From Strigops habroptila (Eukaryota; Chordata; Aves; Psittaciformes; Psittacidae): a DNA stretch of 64,000 nucleotides. Numbering within the stretch: position 1 is the first letter of the stretch; the number at the start of each line of letters is the position of its first letter. The position numbers were made by a program, and so were the translations under genes. Location: positions 28,498,705-28,562,704 of the forward strand of contig NC_044279.2 of NCBI RefSeq assembly GCF_004027225.2. The letters are read 5' to 3'. Of this stretch, positions 31,594 to 43,209 are shown piece by piece. Under the pieces are notes generated by a model that worked only from the letters and a program-made list of their open reading frames with translations, had not been told where the DNA came from and did no database searches.

Positions 31594-31683
31594 CTAGAAA
31601 AACTCCCCCACATCTGCTCTTTTATCACGACATTTACTTCTAGCCTTTGTCCGGGCCTTGAATGCAGCAGAGTTGTACAAGTG
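31594..31683 (-). CDS. IFRD1: IFRD1 coding exon 12 with stop codon
   Basis: It encodes residues 406-434, starting HLYNSAAFKARTKARSKCRD and closing KRADVGEFF before TAG at 31596-31594. The basic tail is diagnostic of IFRD proteins. The acceptor is TTTGTAG. Confidence 0.97.
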   Translation of the reverse strand, partial: HLYNSAAFKARTKARSKCRDKRADVGEFF

Positions 31684-34600
31684 CTACAAAATAAAAAGAA
31701 AACATTAATCACAGATGTCAAAAAGCTTATGTACTTCAGAGGTTTTCTTCATGTTAAGAAACAGCTTGAAATAAATTTTTATTAATCTCTGAACAAATTG
31801 GTAGGCCTTCTGAAATTCATAGTATAATATCTTTGTGCACCAAAGACGGATTCATTTTAATATATACACATTTAAAACAAGCTTGGTTTGCATAAGAAAG
31901 GCTAAGCTAGGAGCAATCCTGGAAGCCAGTCAGTCCTGAACACCACACAGGCACAATGTAGATTGAGTTTGCCCCCAGATTAAACTTGGAAGCACCATTT
32001 CACAAATGGTTTGTACAGGGATGAGTACACTCACAACCAACAGAAAAAAGCCATTACCATCCTCTCGGTGTCCCCTTCACACTGCAGAGTTTGGGATCTG
32101 TCTTCATTAAGACTCCGTTTCTATGGTTTCCTCTAAGTCCCTGCCCAAAAACCTATGGCTTTCCTTAGAGCCCTAGCTCCACACACACAGAGCATGAATC
32201 TGGTACCAGGCAGCAACCACGTCAACCTCCAGACCCTCTTGGCAGAAAAAGCAGTAGCAGACACATGCTCAGTGGAAGAGCTAAAATAAGAGCTCAAAGA
32301 CACCTAGCAAGCAAGGTTTGGTTTCATTCAGGCCAGTATAGGACACTGTTAGTTCTAAAGTGACAGGTTAAATATGACAGCTTCTCAAGTGTGTGTTTGG
32401 AATACTGTTTAATTCAAGAGAAATGTATTAGTGTATGAACATTAAAGTGCAAGAACCTACCCTTTCAAAACGGGATATCTTCATTGTTTTAAGAGTTGCA
32501 GCATCTAGCATTACTGGTGGACCAAGCTCAAACACATTCCGAAGAAAGTCATTTGACTAAACAAGAAACACATCAAACAATCAGTTTCTCCTCTGATTAT
32601 CAAGTCTGCAAAGATTACTGTGAAATATCAAGTATTCCAGTAAGAAATAGCAGCAATTTGACACAAATCTTAATATCTTTTGCAATTAAGCCAGGGAATG
32701 CTGCTTCCTTTCATCAGAAAAAGGCTAAGAACTACAACTGCCCTCTTGAGATAGGTGTCCCTCCCATGGATTTTTTTGTCCTTGAAAATTAAGACACTGT
32801 TCTGTGACACCCTCTACACAAGATTAGGCAGTGGGACACAGATCTGTATGGTTTCACAACACCAATTTTAAAGTATCTGGCTATAAAAGTAGTATTTTAA
32901 AAATCTGAAGCTGCCACATGCCTCAGCTCCCTCAGTCCCTCAAGTCCACTTTGAAAAATCAACTGGCACCGGACTGAAGATTTTAACCCCATGATTATCA
33001 CAGCAATCTGGGAGTGTATACCCCGAGCTACAGTTCCTGTTTCTGGTACCTGAACAGATGACTAGTGAACAAACTCTGTTCCTAGAACAGAGGTAAGAAC
33101 TTATTCTTTCCTTTCTGGAATGCTGTCATCATTGGGCTGCAAGTTGTGTTCATTATTTTTGACTAAAATTTTGCATTCCTTTTTACAGGGCTGACCAGGA
33201 AGGGTGGAGGAATGCAGCTTTGTAACAGCCAGCCAACTACACCACTCTGCTGAAAGAGAGCTTACAGATTCAGGAAAAACCCTGAAGCTAAGAAGGTATT
33301 CAGCTTGAATCACTTACTTCTTGGAGAAGCCTTCTAATTGCTAACCCAGCACACCCAGGCTACAACTCAGAAGCAGCTCAGTAGTTCATTTTCTAAGTGC
33401 TGTCTTTTAACACTTCTAATGCAAAGCTCATCATTTCACGAAGTTCTACTCATGATTTCATAATTCAGACTGAATTACTACAAAGAAGCCAGACAGGGAA
33501 CAACAGTCTGAGCATGTATCAAACAGCAGCTCACCTGCAAATGATACTGCATCCCCGACCCCAGAACTTCCTTGAAGGTATCATAAGTTTGTTTTTTAAC
33601 CCAGCAGTCAATATACACGCGCTCAGGTCCAAACTTAACCATCTCTGTAGGAAAGTCACGCTCCTAACCAAAATTAAAGGAAACAACATATATAATTTTA
33701 ATAACCTTCCAAATAATACATGTATATAAACATTGTGTTTGTTCATAAACTGATGAGTTTAACCTAAAGTTAAATCCCACGTAAGACTTGAAGCTGACAT
33801 TCTTCAAGTCAGAAAGCATTTTCAAGAAAGAACACTTGACTTTCATCTTGAAAATGACTTTACGAATTGGACTCCAGAAAAGCCAGTTCTGAGTTCAGCA
33901 GTGACCTTAAAGTCAGTGTGTAAACCTCATTTAGTCCCCACCTTTCAAATGCTGTGAGCTACATTCGTGACAATGGAATGTAACAAGTGCTAATAAATGA
34001 CTCGAGCTCTTCTACAGGCAGAATCGCAAAAGTGACTCCAAATCACTTCAAAGCCTTCTCCTTAGCTTCTGAGCTGTTTAACTGTTCTGAATGTCAACTA
34101 ATATTTAGTTGGTCTTACCCATACAACTATGCAAAAAGTAATTATCTGATAAGTAAAAAAAAAAAAAAAAAAAAATCCAGTGGAGAGGTGTAAAACAACA
34201 AATAACCCACTGAAGTGACAGAAATCTGACATTTGAGTGAAGCCTCCAAGACATGTCACAACCAGAAGTTTTGAGAGTCCTGCTTTGTGAATTGTTCTCT
34301 TAATTTGGATACGGAAAACCAGAATACAGCGCAACAACTAGGACAGTGACAATGCCCCCCCCCCCCCCCCCCCCCACTTCTTTACCCCCTGACAGAGGTG
34401 CCAGTTGGAAATGTATTTTACTACCAAGTTGTTTTTTGTTTATTATGTAGAGCAGTTCAGTAGCAGGTTTCAGAATGACCCTTTTCACAGAATTCAGGAC
34501 ACTAATTTGGATGCCCTACAAAGTTTTCTACGAAAAACAAACCTGCTCATGGTATAAAATAAGAATTTAGTATTTACAGTGCAATGTTTAACTTTCTTTA

Positions 34601-37600
34601 AAGAAATATGGAAATCAAGCTTGAAGTAAAATAAATAAAAACTTACATTCCATGTTCCTAAAAAAGTAGTTATATTTCATGTAAGTGATCAGAATTTGAA
34701 ATCTCGTTTAAAATAATTTGTTCCTGTTGCTCTTACTGAAACAGCAATTCTATTTAATAATAACAGCATTTTCATTAAATTGTACACTCCACAGTTAAAG
34801 ATCCAGACACATAAAGACAGACAAAAGAATCACCTCGACAGCTCGTAGAACATCTCTGAAAACAGATCGCTGCTTTCGTTTATCTACTTTGGCTCGGTGC
34901 TTGTTTCCATCAGTAGCCAGAGCTCTTAGCTTCTCTGTCAGAAGTTCCATATCTTCATAAAAGAAATCCTAGTAAAAAAAAAAAAAAAAAAAACCAAACA
35001 AAACAACAAACATAACAAAACACTTTTTTAGTTTCTGGCCTCAACATCTTTCCCTGCAAATAGGAAAATGGATCTCTCCAACTTCTGGGCACATGGACCT
35101 CTACAACCTGTTACTTTATTATTTAAAGAGACAGAGACACTATCAAACTCTATCCTGGTAGCCAGAGCCACATGAAACAGTACAGCTCCTTCAGTGTTGT
35201 GTATGTACATGTCAATCTGTTCCACTCCATAACTCCAAGGGACTCAAACTGCCTAACTGACCTGTTGAACCTGGCTGCCACTCCTGTCAACAAGCTGCAG
35301 GCACTTTCAGGTCATCAGCACAGAATTCATGCTGCTGGAGATGGATCCTGAGACACCATTATACTGACAGTACAGAATGTTCAGTCCTAAGTCTTGTATG
35401 GGGGGAGGGAAGGAGGAATTAGAAAGCAGTTTTCAAAAAAAAAAAAAAAACCACTTAAAAAAACCCCACTCTAAGTAAACTTCAATGTGTAATTGTTTAG
35501 CAGGAAATATTTTCTCCCCTCCACTTACTAACTCAGCAGTAGTTTACCCAGGTTAGTAAGGATGTATGTAAACTTCTGTAAAACCAAGTTTCTGTGATAT
35601 TTTTTTTTAAATCTGAAGGTCTTGTCATGTCAACTGACCAGGCTGAGTTTACTGCATGCTTTTTGAAAGAAACTGGTCAAAGGCAAGACACAGTAAGCAT
35701 TTTTAATCTGTGCTGATTGTTAGGGATCCAAAGAGAACACTTTGCAATGATTACAATGATTTTTTTTTTCCCATTTTCCTCAATGGAACCGAAGAAATTC
35801 TTAGTGAATAGTCTCATTCATTAACGCATTTTAAGGTTTTAGTTACTTGCAGTCAATGTGACCAAATAAAGGATCAAATTCCATCTCTATTATTTTCGTT
35901 ATCTTTCAAAGTTGGCTTCCATAGCCAAGAGACTCAAATCCCTACTGTCTGCAATTATATGCAAGTCTCAGCATATTGTTTCAGATTATGCAGCATTAAG
36001 TGTGTCACGTATCCTGACTCAACTGGAGTTATCGTTTCACTTTGGACAGTGTTCTGGCAAAGCCCAGCTGGTTCAAGCTTAGAAGCCATTCAGGCAGCTC
36101 TCCCAGACTGTGCCATGGGAGTAAGTGGTGGCTGTTTCCTTCACTGCTGTCAAGAAAGCAGTTCAGAAATCAGGAAGACAGAACGTAAAGGCACGTTTAG
36201 CCAAGCGACCCCATTCAAAATCTTCCCCCTTAAATTGACTGAGTAGTTGTCAACTGACTAAAATTGTCACAAATGCTACAAAACCATCATGCAATACTAG
36301 TTCTTCTTTTCAAGGTACCTGAATAAGGATACTGAAAACACAACACTGAAAGTCAATGTGATTTCTACTGAAGAACAGATTTTTAGCTGCGAGGTTACAA
36401 ATCACTGCAACTTGTCTAATGAGGGTCCCTACTACAGTAAACAGGTTTGGGGTTTTTGTTGGCCTTTTTTTTTTTTTAAAGCTGGTATTGGATTTAGATT
36501 TTAAAGCTTACATGCTACATTTCTAATTGCTCTTCAGTACTGTTTCATGTGTTTTGTTATACTGGTCCTGTTTTGCCATGTGGAAATAGGTGTAAAAATG
36601 CTAGCTAAATAGCTGTGAATCATTGTTATACCCACTCAGATTGGAACAGACTCACTACAAAGAACATTAACCAGCAAATTGTCTGCCACTTGTTGAGATC
36701 CAGCACAGGTTAAATAATTTGTCTTATCATCCCACTGCAAGAAAACGGAGCTGCTGACATCTACTTACAGCATCTGTTTCGCGTGCCAGTTCAAACAGAA
36801 GGGCTAGTGTTTCTCCAGCAGCTATTCTCATGTTGAGATCATCACAAGACAGCAGACTTGGAAGTTTATGCAAGTGCCTAAGGAGAAAGTCACATTTCAT
36901 TAAGACGTAAATTTTGCTGACCCTGCTTCCCAGCATGTAAAAACAGTCATTGCAAATTTTGTTTTCCAGGCTAGACACTCACATTTCAATTTTCTTCTTC
37001 ACTTCATTCATTGGACAAATGGTCAACAACAGTGTCCAAGCTAAGAGAGCACTGATGTGAAGCACAGTGTTATGTGTACTCGATACACCATTAGTGTCTC
37101 TATCTCTCTGATAGGCCTTTGTGAAGATGTTTTCCAGGCATTCCATAGTGGAGTACAGTTCCTGAACAGGGGAAAAAACGTAACAGCAATGGTTTAAGAT
37201 TCACACATTTTCGTATTGTCAATGTATTAAAAAGAAAACCAAAAAAGCATTAATCCTTACCGTAATGTCATCAGTGACAATGAAACAGCAAATCCCTAAG
37301 CAGGTTGCACACTAGACACATAAGAAAAAAGCGTCAGTATTTGACATTAACGTTAGTGTTGAGAAAACTTTGACCTTTGAAATTTAACATCTGGAGTAAC
37401 AGAAATTTGAAATTAAAACCTCAGCAGAGTACAAGTCTTCGACACTGTTTAATTCAGCTACTTTGTAGTAGCTTGTCATGGCTTAAACCCAGCTGCCAGG
37501 GCATAGCTCTTAGTTGCTGTCTACTCTCAGGATGATTTTACAACACATGCTACTCACAAGCCTTCACTTTTCATGCTGTTTTATTTAATATAACTTACAA

Positions 37601-40600
37601 AAAGTGACATGTAGCACTCCTTTCACCCAATTATTTTAGATCCCACTAGGATCAAGCTAGCAGAAATTATGCTGATAATCAGTAATGAACACAATATTTA
37701 TTCACATCTGTGGGAAAATATTTTCCCTTTTCTGCTCTCTATTATAATTAAATGGCATGAAAACACTGGACTTCAAGAGCCTTTCCGGGAACTTTCTAAC
37801 TATTGCTGTGAGGTTCCACACATCTCTTCCCTATCCCCCATATTCTACTGTCTCCTCCTACAAAGAGTAAGAAAAAAGTGTTTGAAAGTGATGTTTGCAC
37901 TAACCACACAGGACTCAAAACTACACTTGAAACAGGAGCAGCTTCAGTAGCTTTTGTTTGCTTGCAAAAATAACTGCTATTGAACCAATACTTCCTCCTC
38001 TTCCAGCTGATAGTATCTATTGTAACACAGCTTGAGTACAACAGAAGTAACCAGCTGTGTAATTGTAAAGGCAAATTGGAGAGTATTAGTTAAAACTCTA
38101 AAGTTTAAAAAAATATTAGCAAGAGCTTTAGACTGTCCTCAGTCAGTATTTCAAGTATACCACTGATGCACAGGAGGGACGACTAGGCAAAATACTTTGG
38201 TAGGACAAATGTATCAAGTTAGTTCTAGATCTGCTCTATGTAATTTTATCATATGTAAATATATTTGCATAAGTAACATTCCTCTGCAGTTAAAGATGTT
38301 AAAATCAATACAAGAAGGATGGATCAGTCCGTGGGAAAACCTTCTTTTTTTTCTATAGGTCTTCACCATCAGCCCTCAGACAAAGACTATGTTAAGACAC
38401 TTGACAAAGTACTAGATCTAACAGCTCTTTAAGGAAATTCCTAGGTTGAAAAAGAGGATGATGTTTTTCAACCTTTATGTGGAACTTTTTAAGCCAGTGA
38501 ATACTGCTATGGATCATTCAGAGCAAATGTCAACATTCAGAGTTTATACTAGTGTAATAGCCTTTAGTTCTGGATTACACAACAGCGAGCTGGTCAAAAA
38601 CTGCCCCCTGTCCCTGACTGGTAAATAAACATTTCATACTTACAGCCTGCCTGGCTTGGATACTGGCTGTCCCATCACAGACAATCTTCTTCAGAACTGG
38701 ACCAAGGGTCTTAAAAATCTCTTCACTTTCAATTCCTGACCCCATCTGCACACACAGAAGACATGCCAGTCCAGCAGCTGCACACTGTTCATCGCTCTTA
38801 CCTAGAGATTAACATACAATGATGAGTGATCACCTTGTGCATTGCTTCCATCCTTTAACCCTTTAAAGATAATAGTCTGAAAACTTGCAAAAGGAAATGC
38901 AGAAGCCAACGGACAGAAGATAATTTAAGTTAATTTTCTAGGTGCTGTAAAATGTGACATCTAAATGACAAAAGAAAAAGGAATGTTACATAACTAAATT
39001 ATTAAACACTCTAAAGTACTCGAGAAGCCTCGTAGTCTTAATTCCTTTTAAACAATGAGCTATTTCATAGGGATTATTGCCTTCTAATAGCACGCATGTT
39101 AATTACCTTTCTTAATGCAGCGTTCAATGCTATCAGTTAGTGTCATTCTCCTTTCCATGATAAATTCATATAGTATTTTAGAAGAAAAAGCATTTTTCAG
39201 ACTTTCAAGAGCTGCTTGTCTTGTCTTTGCACTGTTAGAAGAGAGAAGGAAGACATCCTGAAATCAGCATACATCAGTTAAAGTTCAGCCTTTGTTTTTC
39301 ATGGTAGTTTCTCCTGTTGGATACAGTCAAATACAGTAACCCACAGAAGCATCATCAAGTATTAGATGCTATGAACTGCCCCCTTCCTCAAGGACAGAGA
39401 AACTTAGGTTGGAGATAGAGTTCACAATAGTACACCAGGCTAGAAATAAAGTCCCTCTACTTCAAGCTATTAAGAAAGGGAAGTCTGACTCTCGCTTATC
39501 AAAAAACTCTGTGGAGGGAAAAAGGTCTTTTCAGACAGAACAAAAGCAAGTCCTCCCCAGCACGAAGTAATTGTCATTTCACTAAGCATATATAGAAGTT
39601 TGATTCATATTTCTGTTATGATATCAGAGGAAACCAGTAAGCAATATATGAATGTGTTTCTTCAAAGCATACTATACCTCTTGTCCAATGTAAGATCAAT
39701 AAATCCCTTCAATTTGTATTCTAAGTCTTCTTGAGTGGCTTCTTCATCAATTTCAGGCCCTAATCCAGAGAAAATAATTTAGCTCTACATATTTTATAAG
39801 CATACACAGTAGTATCCAACAGTTAATGTTTTTAACACTAATAAAAAAAGCAGCTTAGCATAGACAATCGCTACAGAATGGTGTTATACCTACAACAAAC
39901 TACCCCTTAAAATAATTTTATAATAATCGATCTATCAATACATCTGTGGTGTTTTTATACTTGCTTCTTAGATGTGCCAGGAATGAACAGGGAAGCTAAT
40001 CAGCTCTTACATAAATTTGCTACAACTGACACACATCAGCCAACCCTGTCAGCAACACATTTTCATGCAGTGCACTACTCCTACCCCTGGAATACAGCGG
40101 GGTGTTCACTGTTGAGGCAGTGAGTAAGTACTGTAAGCAGCCTGCCCTATAGGGCATCGCTTCAGATGCCTCCGCAAGAGCAGCTCAGTTAAGAGTAGCA
40201 AGTATTCACAGGAAATGCCTTATGCCCCTGTAGGATGCTTTCAGGTCCCCTCCTCCCCAAAAATGACATTAGAGCAGCGCAGGTTGCAGAGATGGTAGGA
40301 GATGAAGCGTAAATCTAGTTCAAAACAGGCAAATCTTTCCATCTCAAATTCTTCTGCAGTCCTTACACCTCAACTATGTGTTATGAAGATCAATGTCTTA
40401 TAATTCACCTGAAAATTCTTATTGTCTCCAAAAGTCAGTCTTGTATCATTTTAATAGAAAAAAGCCTAATAGTTCAGGAGAGACTTATGAAACCTGGAGT
40501 ATATTCTTGCCAAACATAACCAACAGCCACTAAATTAACCATCACGCCATTATTGTGCTACTGCTACGTACAGTCTAGTACATAAACTGCTAAGTCAATT

Positions 40601-42943
40601 CAGATTTTGTTTTTAAACAGAAAAATAGATATAAAAGAAAAATATACCATCCTCAGTGAAGCTAGCAGGATCACTGAAGCCACTGCAGTGGCTCATAGTT
40701 TCAATTGAAGCATCTTCATCACTAAAAGGCTGCACATTTCTGGGCTGACCGCCTTAAAGAAAGATAAATAGAATAGTTTGGTCATTTTTTCACATGGAAA
40801 AGGCATATCTGAACACCAAAAGTAGAATTCAACCCTCCCAACAGACTCACTCTTCCTGACTCAGACACAGAAAGTACATATCCTTCCTCTGATGGTTCCT
40901 TTACTCCCACCTGATCTGAAGATTTAGTTGGCTCCATTCTGGAAGATCATTTTCAATGTACTGGTAGAATTCCTAACTCTAGATTTAGGATCCTTCTACA
41001 ATCAACTTCAAGTTAATGCAATTTCCTGTGACTGTGCTTTAACAACAGCTCTATATTAATTTAACTGTTAGGAAAAACAACGTTAAAAAATTGCCATATA
41101 ATCTATTTTTCAATTTTGAGAGACTTCAAGCCAGGATAAGTTATACATTACCCAGTTCACTGCAGGATTTACGTGATTATGTGTAGTATGTGCAGCATCA
41201 GCAATGTCCAACCCTATGTCCAGCTGAATACCAAATACAAGCCAGAACACCAAATGCTTCAACACGGGAAAAAAGTTTTCCCCTCTCAGGACCAAGAAGG
41301 CCTCGGTTCAGTAAATTCAGTCTTTTTAAAAAAAGCGGTACTATTTTTACCAGTGCTCATCTCTACAGCTTTTCGTACCCGTATCTTCTTGTTAAAGCAT
41401 TAAGAGTTTGACCTGCGAATGCTGTAATTTCAACCGCTGTCCTTGTCTAGCCCTTAACTTGCATCTACTAAGGTTGATTAGCAAAATAATAGTTTCACTG
41501 CTGTTTCTCCAGGAGCTCCAAATGTCATTTACAAACCCTGCAATTCTGCTCTTCCACCTACTTTTTGTGGTTCAACTGATTCTAAATTGTTTAAGGCAGC
41601 AGTGCACAGTGCTTGCCAGTTTCAGGCAGATTTCCTGACTACCAAAACCCCCCAAAAAAACATTTTTACCTAAGCAAAATCAACCTCAAGTTGATCACTG
41701 TCCAAGTTAAGTTCACACTCTAGAGGTTTTGCAGCTCTTAGCCATAAGCCATCTACTTGTATCACTGATCATAACCTTTGATGTTTCCTGTAGTTACAAA
41801 GTAAAACATTAGCCAATGCATGGATGAAGAAACCTGTAATCTCAGAGCCCTGGCATGGCCACCTTCTTGATTCTAGTGATGTCAAGCAGGGAAGTTCAAT
41901 GGGACAAGTGGCAAGAATGACAGCCAGCCCTTCACAAACTGAAACAAAAGCAGCTGCAGAAAGACCCAGTGAATTGCTCACTCCCTGAACATTTGATCCT
42001 AGAGACACATTCCGCTCACAGCTATGGTAGCCTGAAGTAGCCTGAAGTGAAACTTCTCACCACCCCACAAAACCTTTGTTCTGCCCTGGCATCAACACCT
42101 TGGCCGCATGCATTCCAGACCGTATGAACATTGTTTATGTTATAATATCCTCTTGTAGCCCAAGATGATGTGTTGTTTTGTTTGGGTTTTTCTAAGGACC
42201 TTGCAACCTTTCAGAGCACAACGCGCTGACATGCAGCCACACCAGGGACACCGGAATGACAGCAGCAGCCGTCCCCCCGCCCCGGAAGGGCCCACGCCGC
42301 CGGCAGTGCAGCACGGCTGACACCGAAGGATGTGCGTGCCGAGGACGCGCTCCAGCCCCCCGTGGGCCCGGTCTCCTCCTCCGCAGCCTGGCTCCCCGTG
42401 CTGCCCTAGGGTCGGCCGGCCAGGCGGCACCCGCGACCGCGGCGGTCGGGAGGCACCCTCGGGCCGGGCGCCGGCCGCTGTCCTCAGGGCGCCGCTGGCC
42501 GCGCCAGGCACCGCCGCCGCCCGCCGCCGCCTCCCCGGGGCCGCCCGCGCCGCCGGGCGCATGCGCGCATGCGGCGTGAGGTGGCGGTTTCGCGGCCGGC
42601 TCCTGTCAGCCCGGCGGCGCCGCCCGGTCCGTGCCCGGCTCCAGCTCCGGCTCCGGCCCGGCCAGGGGGGCGCTTCGCGGCCGCGCCCGCCCGTCCTGCC
42701 GCTTCCCCACTGGTCCTGCAGAGAACCGGGGCGCAGCCGGCCAGGGCGGCCCACCCGGCCGCGGCCCCTCACGCCGGCGAAGGCCGCCTCCCTCCCCCCG
42801 ACGGCGGCCACGGGAAGCGCCGGGTGAACTCCCTGCCCGGCGAGGCCGCCCGCCTCGATCCTCCGCCTACCCCGAGCCCCCGCCCGGCCTCACTCACCGG
42901 CCCCGCGCTGGTGGTTGCTCCCCCGCTTCTTAGGCTTAGGCAT
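31594..42943 (-). CDS. IFRD1: IFRD1, interferon-related developmental regulator 1 (12 coding exons, complete)
   Basis: IFRD1 (TIS7/PC4) is a mainly alpha-helical, HEAT/ARM-like cytoplasmic-nuclear protein. It is described as a transcriptional co-regulator linked to SIN3/HDAC complexes, with roles in muscle regeneration, neutrophils and stress recovery; its paralogue IFRD2 binds idle ribosomes. Twelve minus-strand exons, all GT-AG, splice without a frame break into 434 residues (human about 451). Residues 1-8 are the basic start MPKPKKRG; about 28-38 read FSDEDASIETM; the IFRD domain covers roughly 50-360; the IFRD C-terminal domain runs about 379-432 and the protein ends DKRADVGEFF. The ATG has A at -3 and no competing ATG between it and the upstream ORF stop. 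The N-terminus lacks most of the Gly/Ala-rich stretch of the human protein. The frame is intact and every splice site is canonical, so the gene looks functional. The product is recognised from the family; the function is taken from studied orthologues. Confidence 0.97.
32461..32556 (-). CDS. IFRD1: IFRD1 coding exon 11
   Basis: It encodes 32 residues, 374-405 (SNDFLRNVFELGPPVMLDA, then KTMKISRFER), the core of the IFRD C-terminal domain. Both ends are phase 0. The acceptor is TGTTTAG and the donor GTAGGT. Confidence 0.96.
33535..33663 (-). CDS. IFRD1: IFRD1 coding exon 10
   Basis: It encodes 43 residues, 331-373 (KFGPERVYIDCWVKK, then the TFKEVLGSGMQYHLQ segment). Both ends are phase 0. The acceptor is GGTTAG and the donor GTGAGC. 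Confidence 0.96.
34355..34375 (+). repeat. Poly(C) run, 21 bases
   Basis: A C21 homopolymer in IFRD1 intron 9 (G21 in the pre-mRNA), with an A21 run at 34155-34175 about 180 bases away. Exact lengths of such runs are prone to sequencing error. Confidence 0.9.
34834..34968 (-). CDS. IFRD1: IFRD1 coding exon 9
   Basis: It encodes 45 residues, 286-330, from DFFYEDMELL to RSVFRDVLRAVE, including the basic stretch KHRAKVDKRKQR. Both ends are phase 0. The acceptor is ACTAG, preceded after four bases by an unbroken run of 20 T on the transcribed strand. Confidence 0.96.
36769..36877 (-). CDS. IFRD1: IFRD1 coding exon 8
   Basis: It encodes about residues 249-285, including the very conserved LPSLLSCDDLNMRIAAGETL. 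It ends ARETDA where human reads ARGIES. The acceptor is CTCCTTAG and the donor GTAAGT. It leaves in phase 0. Confidence 0.96.
36983..37161 (-). CDS. IFRD1: IFRD1 coding exon 7
   Basis: It encodes about residues 190-249, from ELYSTMECLENIF to LLTICPMNEVKKKIEM, helices in the middle of the IFRD domain. The acceptor is CTGTTCAG and the donor GTGAGT. Confidence 0.96.
37261..37311 (-). CDS. IFRD1: IFRD1 coding exon 6 (51-base micro-exon)
   Basis: It encodes exactly 17 residues, 173-189 (CATCLGICCFIVTDDIT), matching the human segment CATCFGVCCFIATDDIT. It is too short for ordinary ORF detection. Both ends are phase 0, so skipping would keep the frame. The acceptor is TGTCTAG and the donor GTAAGG. 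Confidence 0.95.
38644..38801 (-). CDS. IFRD1: IFRD1 coding exon 5
   Basis: It encodes about residues 120-172 (KSDEQCAAAGLACLLCVQMG and the following helices) and ends in phase 0 after QARQA. The acceptor is ATCTCTAG and the donor GTAAGT. Confidence 0.96.
39107..39231 (-). CDS. IFRD1: IFRD1 coding exon 4
   Basis: It encodes about residues 78-120, a helical repeat segment that includes AKTRQAALESLKNAF and RRMTLTDSIERCIKK. The acceptor is CTAACAG and the donor GTAATT. Confidence 0.96.
39678..39759 (-). CDS. IFRD1: IFRD1 coding exon 3
   Basis: It encodes about residues 51-78 (TQEDLEYKLKGFIDLTLDK), the start of the helical IFRD domain. The acceptor is GATTAG and the donor GTATAG. It enters in phase 1 and leaves in phase 2. 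Confidence 0.96.
40648..40752 (-). CDS. IFRD1: IFRD1 coding exon 2
   Basis: It encodes residues 16-50 and the first base of 51, including the highly conserved acidic stretch FSDEDASIETMSHCSGFSDP. The acceptor is TTTAAG and the donor GTATAT. It enters and leaves in phase 1, so skipping it would keep the frame. Confidence 0.96.
42898..42943 (-). CDS. IFRD1: IFRD1 coding exon 1
   Basis: This exon holds the start codon (A at 42943) and residues 1-15 plus one base, beginning MPKPKKRG and rich in Lys/Arg, which could help nuclear entry. The donor is GTGAGT. It lies inside the CpG island. Intron 1 (about 2.1 kb) follows. Confidence 0.95.
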
Positions 42944-43029
42944 GGTCGCAGCGACGCTCGGCTCGGCTCCCGCGGCCCCTCTCCGGGTCTCGGTCTCTCT
43001 GCTCCCCCCCGCCCGGGAATCAGCGACAA

Positions 43030-43188
43030 TCAGCCGATGGAAGAGCAGGATCGCTTTTTACTCCAACGCCTCTGCGAGGTTGACTTCCCGGTCCGGGGCA
43101 GCGGAGGTGATTGGCGAAAGCAGGCGGAGGACGAACCGGCGGCGAAGGCAGAAATCCCCGTGGAGGCCCGTGAGCGGAGTCGATGCAT
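43030..43188 (-). promoter_or_regulatory. IFRD1: Upstream ORF of 52 codons in the IFRD1 leader
   Basis: On the minus strand the first ATG after the expected start of transcription is at 43188. It opens a 52-codon frame starting MHRLRSRAS and ending SCSSIG-TGA at 43032-43030, rich in Ser and Arg. It has A at -3. The stop lies 86 bases before the IFRD1 ATG with no ATG in between, so reinitiation or leaky scanning would be needed to translate IFRD1. Human IFRD1 mRNA is known to have an upstream ORF, of about this size as I recall, that couples translation stress to mRNA decay. Sharing that role is inference. Confidence 0.75.
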
Positions 43189-43209
43189 CTTTCTCCTCTC
43201 AGACACCTG

